This document shows positions 40,301 to 51,314 of a DNA stretch of 64,000 nt, piece by piece (within the stretch, counting starts at the first letter, position 1; each line of letters starts with the position of its first letter). This DNA comes from Primulina eburnea (taxonomy: Eukaryota > Streptophyta > Magnoliopsida > Lamiales > Gesneriaceae): positions 36,001-100,000 of the forward strand of contig NW_027330893.1 in assembly GCF_022965805.1 (NCBI RefSeq). Reading direction: 5' to 3'. A program made the translations under genes and the position numbers. The notes below the pieces were generated by a model, which saw nothing but the letters and a program-made list of their open reading frames with translations, did no database searches and was not told the origin of the DNA.

Positions 40301-42100
40301 GTTTAGCCCATAAATTATTCCAAAAGTAACTCAAAAATTTAACATCGCGACCAGAAACAATAGTCCTAGGCATGCCAAGCAACCTAGCGACTTCTCTAAA
40401 GAACAAATCCGCAATGTTTGAAGCATCATCGGTTTTATGACAAGCTATAAAATGTTCCCAAAGTTATATTGACAACTTCAGTTTGTCCATCCGTTTGAGG
40501 ATGACAAGTAGTAGAAAACAACAATTTTGTGCCAAGTTCAGCCCATAAAGTCTTCCAAAAGTAACTCAAGAATTTAACATCGCGACCAGAAACAATAGTC
40601 CTAGGCATGCCAAGCAACCTAGCGACTTCTCTAAAGAACAAATCCGCAATGTTTGAAGCATCACCGATTTTTTGACAAGCTATAAAATGTGCCATCTTAG
40701 AGAATATATCCACAACAACAAAAATAGAATACATCCCCTTCTTAGTCCTAGGCAACCCCAAAATAAAGTCCATAGAAATGTCAATCCAAGTTCTTTTTAA
40801 GAATAGCACGCAAAAGTGTTCCCAAAGTTCTATTGACAACTTCAATTTGTCCATCCGTTTGAGGATGACAAGTAGTAGAAAACAACAATTTTGTTGCCAA
40901 GTTTAGCCCATAAATTATTCCAAAAGTAACTCAAAAGTTTAACATTGCGACGAGAAACAATAGTCCTAGGCATGCCATACAACCTAGCGACTTCTCTAAA
41001 GAACAAATCCGCAATGTTTGAAGCATCATCGGTTTTATGACAAGCTATAAAATGTGCCATCTTAGAGAATCTATCCACAACAACCCCAAAATAAAGTCCA
41101 TAGAAATGTCAATCCAAGTTCTTTTTAAGAATAGCACGCAAAAGTGTTCCCAAAGTTATATTGACAACTTCAGTTTGTCCATCCGTTTGAGGATGACCAG
41201 TAGTAGAAAACAACAATTTTGTGCCAAGTTTAGCCCATAAATTATTCCAAAAGTAACTCAAAAATTTAACATTGCGACGAGAAACAATAGTCCTAGGCAT
41301 GCCATGCAACCTAGCGACTTCTCTAAAGAACAAATCCGTAATGTTTGAAGCATCATCGGTGTCATGACAAGCTATAAAATGTGCCATCTTAGAGAATCTA
41401 TCCTCAACTACAAATATAGAATCCCTCCTCTTCTTAGGCCTAGGCAACTGCAAAATAAAGTCCAAAGAAATGTCAATCCAAGTTCTTTTTAAGAATAGCA
41501 CGCAAAAGTGTTCCCAAAATTATATTGACAACTTCAGTTTGTCCATCCGTTTGAGGATGACAAGTAGTAGAAAACAACAATTTTGTGCCAAGTTTAGCCC
41601 ATAAATTATTCCAAAAGTAACTCAAAAATTTAACATCGCGACCAGAAACAATAGTCCTAGGCATGCCAAGCAACCTAGCGACTTCTCTAAAGAACAAATC
41701 CGCAATGTTTGAAGCATCATCGGTTTTATGACAAGCTATAAAATGTTCCCAAAGTTATATTGACAACTTCAGTTTGTCCATCCGTTTGAGGATGACAAGT
41801 AGTAGAAAACAACAATTTTGTGCCAAGTTCAGCCCATAAAGTCTTCCAAAAGTAACTCAATAATTTAACATCGCAACCAGAAACAATAGTCCTAGGCATG
41901 CCAAGCAACCTAGCGACTTCTCTAAAGAACAAATCCGCAATGTTTGAAGCATCACCGGTTTTTTGACAAGCTATAAAATGTGCCATCTTAGAGAATATAT
42001 CCACAACAACAAAAATAGAATACATCCCCTTCTTAGTCCTAGGCAACCCCAAAATAATTTCCATAGAAATATCAATCCAAGTTCTTTTTAAGAATTGCAC
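31335..42100 (-). repeat. Third period start, then 5.56-kb higher-order repeats
   Basis: The first 2 kb continues the previous pattern (31315, 31679, 32278, 32605 and 32968 equal 19629, 19993, 20592, 20919 and 21282 plus 11686). A second regime then begins: 31679, 32278, 32605, 32968, 33332, 33696, 34295, 34622, 35221, 35548, 35912 and 36511 recur at +5560/5561 (37239 to 42072). The two copies share odd features, such as a 233-codon frame at 33949-34650 and 39509-40210 that crosses a monomer boundary. Confidence 0.8.
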
Positions 42101-42397
42101 GGAAAAGTGTTCCCAAAATTCTATTGACAACTTCAGTTTGTCCCTCCGTTTGAGGATGACAGGTAGTAGAAAACAACAATTTTGTGCCAAGTTTAGCCCA
42201 TAAATTATTCCAAAAGTAACTCAAAAATTTAACATTGCGACGAGAAACAATAGTCCTAGGCATGCCATGCAACCTAGCGACTTCTCTAAAGAACAAATCC
42301 GCAATGTTTGAAGCATCATCGGTTTTATGACAAGCTATAAAATGTTCCATCTTAGAGAATCTATCCACAACAACCCAAAATAAAGTCCATAGAAATG

Positions 42398-45300
42398 TCA
42401 ATTCAAGTTCTTTTTAAGAATAGCACGCAAAAGTGTTCCCAAAGTTATATTGACAACTTCAGTTTGTCCATCCGTTTGAGGATGACCAGTAGTAGAAAAC
42501 AACAATTTTGTGCCAAGTTTAGCCCATAAATTATTCCAAAAGTAACTCAAAAATTTAACATTGCGACGAGAAACAATAGTCCTAGGCATGCCATGCAACC
42601 TAGCGACTTCTCTAAAGAACAAATCCGTAATGTTTGAAGCATCATCGATGTCATGACAAGCTATAAAATGTGCCATCTTAGAGAATCTATCCTCAACTAC
42701 AAATATAGAATCCCTCCTCTTCTTAGGCCTAGGCAACTGCAAAATAAAGTCCAAAGAAATGTCAATCCAAGTTCTTTTTAAGAATAGCACGCAAAAGTGT
42801 TCCCAAAGTTCTATTGACAACTTCAGTTTGTCCATCTGTTTGAGGAAGACAAGTAGTAGAAAACAACAATTTTGTGCCAAGTTTAGCCCATAAATTATTC
42901 CAAAAGTAACTCAAAAATTTAACATTGCGACGAGAAACAATAGTCCTAGGCATGCCATGCAACCTAGCGACTTCTCTAAAGAACAAATCCGTAATGTTTG
43001 AAGCATCATCGGTTTTATGACAAGCTATAAAATGTGCCATCTTAGAGAATCTATCCACAACAACCCCAAAATAAAGTCCATAGAAATATCAATCCAAGTT
43101 CTTTTTAAGAATAGCACGCAAAAGTGTTCCCAAAGTTATATTGACAACTTCAGTTTGTCCATCCGTTTGAGAATGACAAGTAGTAGAAAACAACAATTTT
43201 GTGCCAAGTTTAGCCCATAAATTATTCCAAAAGTAACTCAAAAATTTAACATTGCGACGAGAAACAATAGTCCTAGGCATGCCATGCAACCTAGCGACTT
43301 CTCTAAAGAACAAATCCGTAATGTTTGAAGCATCATCGGTTTCATGACAAGCTATAAAATGTGCCATCTTAGAGAATCTATCCTCAACTACAAATATAGA
43401 ATCCCTCCTCTTCTTAGGCCTAGGCAACTGCAAAATAAAGTCCAGAGAAATGTCAATCCAAGTTCTTTTTAAGAATAGCACGCAAAAGTGTTCCCAAAGT
43501 TCTATTGACAACTTCAGTTTGTCCATCTGTTTGAGGAAGACAAGTAGTAGAAAACAACAATTTTGTGCCAAGTTTAGCCCATAAATTATTCCAAAAGTAA
43601 CTCAAAAATTTAACATTGCGACGAGAAACAATAGTCCTAGGCATGCCATGCAACCTAGCGACTTCTCTAAAGAACAAATCCGGAATGTTTGAAGCATCAT
43701 CGGTTTCATGACAAGCTATAAAATGTGCCATCTTAGATAATCTATCCACAACTACAAAAATAGAATCCCTCCTCTTCTTAGGCCTAGGCAACTCCAAAAT
43801 AAAGTACAGAGAAATGTCAATCCAAGTTCTTTTTAAGAATAGCACGCAAAAGTGTTCCCAAATTTCTATTGACAACTTCAGTTTGTCCATCCGTTTGAGG
43901 ATGACAAGTAGTAGAAAACAACAATTTTGTGCCAAGTTTAGCCCATAAATTATTCCAAAAGTAACTCAAAAATTTAACATTGCGACGAGAAACAATAGTC
44001 CTTGGCATGCCATGCAACCTAGCGACTTCTCTAAAGAACAAATCCGTAATGTTCGAAGCATCATCGGTTTCATGACAAGCTATAAAATGTGCCATCTTTG
44101 AGAATCTATCCACAATTACAAAAATAGAATCCCTCCTCTTCTTAGGCCTAGGCAACCCCAACTAAAGTCCATAGAAATGTCAATACAAGTTCTTTTTAAG
44201 AATAGCATGCAAAAGTGTTCCCAAAGTTTTATTGACAACTTCAGTTTGTCCATCTGTTTGAGAATGACAAGTAGTAGAAAACAACAATTTTGTGCCAAGT
44301 TTAGCCCATAAATTATTCCAAAAGTAACTAAAAAATATTTAACATTGCGACGAGAAACAATAGTCCTAGGCATGCCATGCAACCTAGCGACTTCTCTAAA
44401 GAACAAATCCGTAATGTTTGAAGCATCATCGGTTTCATGACAAGCTATAAAATGTGCCATCTTTGAGAATCTATCCACAACTACAAAAATAGAATCCCTC
44501 CTCTTCTTAGGCCTAGGCAACTCCAAAATAAAGTCCAGAGAAATGTCAATCCAAGTTCTTTTTAAGAATAGCACGCAAAAGTGTTCCCAAAGTTTTATTG
44601 ACAACTTCAGTTTGTCCATCTGTTTGAGAATTACAAGTAGTAGAAAACAACAATTTTGTGCCATGTTTAGCCCATAAATTATTCCAAAAGTAACTCAAAA
44701 ATTTAACATTGCGACGAGAAACAATAGTCCTAGGCTTGCCATGCAACCTAGCGACTTCTCTAAAGAACAAATCCGCAATGTTTGAAGCATCATCGGTTTT
44801 ATGACAAGCTATAAAATGTTCCATCTTAGAGAATCTATCCACAACAACCCAAAATAAAGTCCATAGAAATGTCAATTCAAGTTCTTTTTAAGAATAGCAC
44901 GCAAAAGTGTTCCCAAAGTTATATTGACAACTTCAGTTTGTCCATCCGTTTGAGGATGACCAGTAGTAGAAAACAACAATTTTGTGCCAAGTTTAGCCCA
45001 TAAATTATTCCAAAAGTAACTCAAAAATTTAACATTGTGACGAGAAACAATAGTCCTAGGCATGCCATGCAACCTAGCGACTTCTCTAAAGAACAAATCC
45101 GTAATGTTTGAAGCATCATCGGTGTCATGACAAGCTATAAAATGTGCCATCTTAGAGAATCTATCCTCAACTACAAATATAGAATCCCTCCTCTTCTTAG
45201 GCCTAGGCAACTGCAAAATAAAGTCCAAAGAAATGTCAATCCAAGTTCTTTTTAAGAATAGCACGCAAAAGTGTTCCCAAAGTTCTATTGACAACTTCAG

Positions 45301-47345
45301 TTTGTCCATCTGTTTGAGGAAGACAAGTAGTAGAAAACAACAATTTTGTGCCAAGTTTAGCCCATAAATTATTCCAAAAGTAACTCAAAAATTTAACATT
45401 GCGACGAGAAACAATAGTCCTAGGCATGCCATGCAACCTAGCGACTTCTCTAAAGAACAAATCCGTAATGTTTGAAGCATCATCGGTTTTATGACAAGCT
45501 ATAAAATGTGCCATCTTAGAGAATCTATCCACAACAACCCCAAAATAAAGTCCATAGAAATATCAATCCAAGTTCTTTTTAAGAATAGCACGCAAAAGTG
45601 TTCCCAAAGTTATATTGACAACTTCAGTTTGTCCATCCGTTTGAGAATGACAAGTAGTAGAAAACAACAATTTTGTGCCAAGTTTAGCCCATAAATTATT
45701 CCAAAAGTAACTCAAAAATTTAACATTGCGACGAGAAACAATAGTCCTAGGCATGCCATGCAACCTAGCGACTTCTCTAAAGAACAAATCCGTAATGTTT
45801 GAAGCATCATCGGTTTCATGACAAGCTATAAAATGTGCCATCTTAGAGAATCTATCCTCAACTACAAATATAGAATCCCTCCTCTTCTTAGGCCTAGGCA
45901 ACTGCAAAATAAAGTCCAGAGAAATGTCAATCCAAGTTCTTTTTAAGAATAGCACGCAAAAGTGTTCCCAAAGTTCTATTGACAACTTCAGTTTGTCCAT
46001 CTGTTTGAGGAAGACAAGTAGTAGAAAACAACAATTTTGTGCCAAGTTTAGCCCATAAATTATTCCAAAAGTAACTCAAAAATTTAACATTGCGACGAGA
46101 AACAATAGTTCTAGGCATGCCATGCAACCTAGCGACTTCTCTAAAGAACAAATCCGGAATGTTTGAAGCATCATCGGTTTCATGACAAGCTATAAAATGT
46201 GCCATCTTAGATAATCTATCCACAACTACAAAAATAGAATCCCTCCTCTTCTTAGGCCTAGGCAACTCCAAAATAAAGTACAGAGAAATGTCAATCCAAG
46301 TTCTTTTTAAGAATAGCACGCAAAAGTGTTCCCAAATTTCTATTGACAACTTCAGTTTGTCCATCCGTTTGAGGATGACAAGTAGTAGAAAACAACAATT
46401 TTGTGCCAAGTTTAGCCCATAAATTATTCCAAAAGTAACTCAAAAATTTAACATTGCGACGAGAAACAATAGTCCTTGGCATGCCATGCAACCTAGCGAC
46501 TTCTCTAAAGAACAAATCCGTAATGTTCGAAGCATCATCGGTTTCATGACAAGCTATAAAATGTGCCATCTTTGAGAATCTATCCACAATTACAAAAATA
46601 GAATCCCTCCTCTTCTTAGGCCTAGGCAACCCCAACTAAAGTCCATAGAAATGTCAATACAAGTTCTTTTTAAGAATAGCATGCAAAAGTGTTCCCAAAG
46701 TTTTATTGACAACTTCAGTTTGTCCATCTGTTTGAGAATGACAAGTAGTAGAAAACAACAATTTTGTGCCAAGTTTAGCCCATAAATTATTCCAAAAGTA
46801 ACTAAAAAATATTTAACATTGCGACGAGAAACAATAGTCCTAGGCATGCCATGCAACCTAGCGACTTCTCTAAAGAACAAATCCGTAATGTTTGAAGCAT
46901 CATCGGTTTCATGACAAGCTATAAAATGTGCCATCTTTGAGAATCTATCCACAACTACAAAAATAGAATCCCTCCTCTTCTTAGGCCTAGGCAACTCCAA
47001 AATAAAGTCCAGAGAAATGTCAATCCAAGTTCTTTTTAAGAATAGCACGCAAAAGTGTTCCCAAAGTTTTATTGACAACTTCAGTTTGTCCATCTGTTTG
47101 AGAATTACAAGTAGTAGAAAACAACAATTTTGTGCCATGTTTAGCCCATAAATTATTCCAAAAGTAACTCAAAAATTTAACATTGCGACGAGAAACAATA
47201 GTCCTAGGCTTGCCATGCAACCTAGCGACTTCTCTAAAGAACAAATCCGTAATGTTTGAAGCATCATCGGTTTCATGACAAGCTATAAAATGTGCCATCT
47301 TTGAGAATCTATCCACAACTACAAAAATAGAATCCCTTCTCTTCT
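42398..47345 (-). repeat. 2.47-kb higher-order repeat, two copies
   Basis: Anchors 42398, 42762, 43089, 43453, 43817 and 44546 recur at +2474 (44872, 45236, 45563, 45927, 46291 and 47020). Shared private variants include the CAACTGCAAAATAAAG form of the LPRPKK region and an extended A-run (ACTAAAAAATATTTAAC) near 44327 and 46801. Confidence 0.8.
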
Positions 47346-47383
47346 TAGGCCTAGGCAACTCCAAAATAAAGTCCAGAGAAATG

Positions 47384-48193
47384 TCAATCCAAGTTCTTTT
47401 TAAGAATAGCACGCAAAAGTGTTCCCAAAGTTCTATTGACAACTTCAGTTTGTCCATCCGTTTGAGGATGACAAGTAGTAGAAAACAACAATTTTGTGCC
47501 AAGTTTAGCCCATAAATTATTCCAAAAGTAACTCAAAAATCTAACATTGCGACGAGAAACAATAGTCCTAGGCATGCCATGCAACCTAGCGACTTCTCTA
47601 AAGAACAAATCCGCAATGTTTGAAGCATCATCGGTTTTATGACAAGCTATAAAATGTGCCATCTTAGAGAATCTATCCACAACAACCCCAAAATAAAGTC
47701 CATAGAAATGTAAATCCAAGTTCTTTTTAAGAATAGCACGCAAAAGTGTTCCCAAAGTTATATTGACAACTTCAGTTTGTCCATCTGTTTGAGGATGACA
47801 AGTAGTAGAAAACAACAATTTTGTGGCAAGTTTAGCCCATAAATTATTCCAAAAGTAACTAAAAAATTTAACATTGCGACGAGAAACAATAGTCCTAGGC
47901 ATGCCATGCAACCTAGCGACTTCTCTAAAGAACAAATCCGGAATGTTTGAAGCATCATCGGTTTCATGACAAGCTATAAAATGTGCCATCTTAGATAATC
48001 TATCCACAACTACAAAAATAGAATCCCTCCTCTTCTTAGGCCTAGGCAACTCCAAAATAAAGTACAGAGAAATGTCAATCCAAGTTCTTTTTATGAATAG
48101 CACGCAAAAGTGTTCCCAGATTTCTATTGACAACTTCAGTTTGTCCATCCGTTTGAGGATGACAAGTAGTAGAAAACAACAATTTTGTGCCAA
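47384..48193 (-). pseudogene. Two integrase-core monomers fused in frame (269 codons)
   Basis: This open frame covers more than two monomers. In the inner junction the usual TGA is changed to TTA (plus strand TGTAAATCC instead of TGTCAATCC), and the adjacent 37-bp deletion keeps the frame, so two cores are joined through [20 protein letters not shown]. Both cores lack the second catalytic Asp (SRRN), and the first has LYF where the first catalytic Asp (MDF) should be. An equivalent frame lies one higher-order period away at 50260-51069. No promoter or leader is visible, so I treat it as satellite sequence and not a gene. Confidence 0.6.
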
Positions 48194-50259
48194 GTTTAGC
48201 CCATAAATTATTCCAAAAGTAACTCAAAAATTTAACATTGCGACGAGAAACAATAGTCCTTGGAATGCCATGCAACCTAGCGACTTCTCTAAAGAACAAA
48301 TCCGTAATGTTTGAAACATCATCGGTTTCATGACAAGCTATAAAAATGTGCCATCTTTGAGAATCTATCCACAATTACAAAAATAGAATCCCTCCTCTTC
48401 TTAGGCCTAGGCAACCCCAACTAAAGTCCATAGAAATGTAAATCCAAGTTCTTTTTAAGAATAGCACGCAAAAGTGTTCCCAAAGTTATATTGACAACTT
48501 CAGTTTGTCCATCCGTTTGAGAATGACAAGTAGTAGAAAACAACAATTTTGTGCCAAGTTTAGCCCATAAATTATTCCAAAAGTAACTCAAAAATTTAAC
48601 ATTGCGACGAGAAACAATAGTCCTAGGCATGCCATGCAACCTAGCGACTTCTCTAAAGAACAAATCCGTAATGTTTGAAGCATCATCGGTTTCATGACAA
48701 GCTATAAAATGTGCCATCTTAGAGAATCTGTCCTCAACTACAAATATAGAATCCCTCCTCTTCTTAGGCCTAGGCAACTGCAAAATAAAGTCCAGAGAAA
48801 TGTCAATCCAAGTTCTTTTTAAGAATAGCACGCAAAAGTGTTCCCAAAGTTCTATTGACAACTTCAGTTTGTCCATCTGTTTGAGGAAGACAAGTAGTAG
48901 AAAACAACAATTTTGTGCCAAGTTTAGCCCATAAATTATTCCAAAAGTAACTCAAAAATTTAACATTGCGACGAGAAACAATAGTCCTAGGCATGCCATG
49001 CAACCTAGCGACTTCTCTAAAGAACAAATCCGGAATGTTTGAAGCATCATCGGTTTCATGACAAGCTATAAAATGTGCCATCTTAGATAATCTATCCACA
49101 ACTACAAAAATAGAATCCCTCCTCTTCTTAGGCCTAGGCAACTCCAAAATAAAGTACAGAGAAATGTCAATCCAAGTTCTTTTTAAGAATAGCACGCAAA
49201 AGTGTTCCCAAATTTCTATTGACAACTTCAGTTTGTCCATCCGTTTGAGGATGACAAGTAGTAGAAAACAACAATTTTGTGCCAAGTTTAGCCCATAAAT
49301 TATTCCAAAAGTAACTCAAAAATTTAACATTGCGACGAGAAACAATAGTCCTTGGCATGCCATGCAACCTAGCGACTTCTCTAAAGAACAAATCCGTAAT
49401 GTTCGAAGCATCATCGGTTTCATGACAAGCTATAAAATGTGCCATCTTTGAGAATCTATCCACAATTACAAAAATAGAATCCCTCCTCTTCTTAGGCCTA
49501 GGCAACCCCAACTAAAGTCCATAGAAATGTCAATACAAGTTCTTTTTAAGAATAGCATGCAAAAGTGTTCCCAAAGTTTTATTGACAACTTCAGTTTGTC
49601 CATCTGTTTGAGAATGACAAGTAGTAGAAAACAACAATTTTGTGCCAAGTTTAGCCCATAAATTATTCCAAAAGTAACTAAAAAATATTTAACATTGCGA
49701 CGAGAAACAATAGTCCTAGGCATGCCATGCAACCTAGCGACTTCTCTAAAGAACAAATCCGTAATGTTTGAAGCATCATCGGTTTCATGACAAGCTATAA
49801 AATGTGCAATCTTTGAGAATCTATCCACAACTACAAAAATAGAATCCCTCCTCTTCTTAGGCCTAGGCAACTCCAAAATAAAGTCCAGAGAAATGTCAAT
49901 CCAAGTTCTTTTTAAGAATAGCACGCAAAAGTGTTCCCAAAGTTTTAGTGACAACTTCAGTTTGTCCATCTGTTTGAGAATTACAAGTAGTAGAAAACAA
50001 CAATTTTGTGCCATGTTTAGCCCATAAATTATTCCAAAAGTAACTCAAAAATTTAACATTGCGACGAGAAACAATAGTCCTAGGCTTGCCATGCAACCTA
50101 GCGACTTCTCTAAAGAACAAATCCGTAATGTTTGAAGCATCATCGGTTTCATGACAAGCTATAAAATGTGCCATCTTTGAGAATCTATCCACAACTACAA
50201 AAATAGAATCCCTTCTCTTCTTAGGCCTAGGCAACTCCAAAATAAAGTCCAGAGAAATG

Positions 50260-51069
50260 TCAATCCAAGTTCTTTTTAAGAATAGCACGCAAAAGTGTTC
50301 CCAAAGTTCTATTGACAACTTCAGTTTGTCCATCCGTTTGAGGATGACAAGTAGTAGAAAACAACAATTTTGTGCCAAGTTTAGCCCATAAATTATTCCA
50401 AAAGTAACTCAAAAATCTAACATTGCGACGAGAAACAATAGTCCTAGGCATGCCATGCAACCTAGCGACTTCTCTAAAGAACAAATCCGCAATGTTTGAA
50501 GCATCATCGGTTTTATGACAAGCTATAAAATGTGCCATCTTAGAGAATCTATCCACAACAACCCCAAAATAAAGTCCATAGAAATGTAAATCCAAGTTCT
50601 TTTTAAGAATAGCACGCAAAAGTGTTCCCAAAGTTATATTGACAACTTCAGTTTGTCCATCTGTTTGAGGATGACAAGTAGTAGAAAACAACAATTTTGT
50701 GGCAAGTTTAGCCCATAAATTATTCCAAAAGTAACTCAAAAATTTAACATTGCGACGAGAAACAATAGTCCTAGGCATGCCATGCAACCTAGCGACTTCT
50801 CTAAAGAACAAATCCGGAATGTTTGAAGCATCATCGGTTTCATGACAAGCTATAAAATGTGCCATCTTAGATAATCTATCCACAACTACAAAAATAGAAT
50901 CCCTCCTCTTCTTAGGCCTAGGCAACTCCAAAATAAAGTACAGAGAAATGTCAATCCAAGTTCTTTTTATGAATAGCACGCAAAAGTGTTCCCAAATTTC
51001 TATTGACAACTTCAGTTTGTCCATCCGTTTGAGGATGACAAGTAGTAGAAAACAACAATTTTGTGCCAA
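50260..51069 (-). pseudogene. Second copy of the in-frame two-monomer fusion (269 codons)
   Basis: This is the higher-order copy of the frame at 47384-48193, displaced by 2876 bp. It differs by very few residues (for example FLSYF versus FFSYF in the first core). Its duplication explains its conservation; selection need not be invoked. Confidence 0.6.
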
Positions 51070-51314
51070 GTTTAGCCCATAAATTATTCCAAAAGTAACT
51101 CAAAAATTTAACATTGCGACGAGAAACAATAGTCCTTGGAATGCCATGCAACCTAGCGACTTCTCTAAAGAACAAATCCGTAATGTTTGAAACATCATCG
51201 GTTTCATGACAAGCTATAAAAATGTGCCATCTTTGAGAATCTATCCACAATTACAAAAATAGAATCCCTCCTCTTCTTAGGCCTAGGCAACCCCAACTAA
51301 AGTCCATAGAAATG

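Larger units (their letters stand above)
45563..51314 (-). repeat. 2.88-kb higher-order repeat, two copies (45563-48438 and 48439-51314)
   Basis: Anchors 45563, 45927, 46291, 47020, 47384, 47711 and 48075 recur at +2876 (48439, 48803, 49167, 49896, 50260, 50587 and 50951). The unit overlaps the 2.47-kb repeat, showing overlapping rounds of duplication. It carries the two-monomer frames of 269 codons and an inserted A near 48345 and 51221. Confidence 0.8.
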
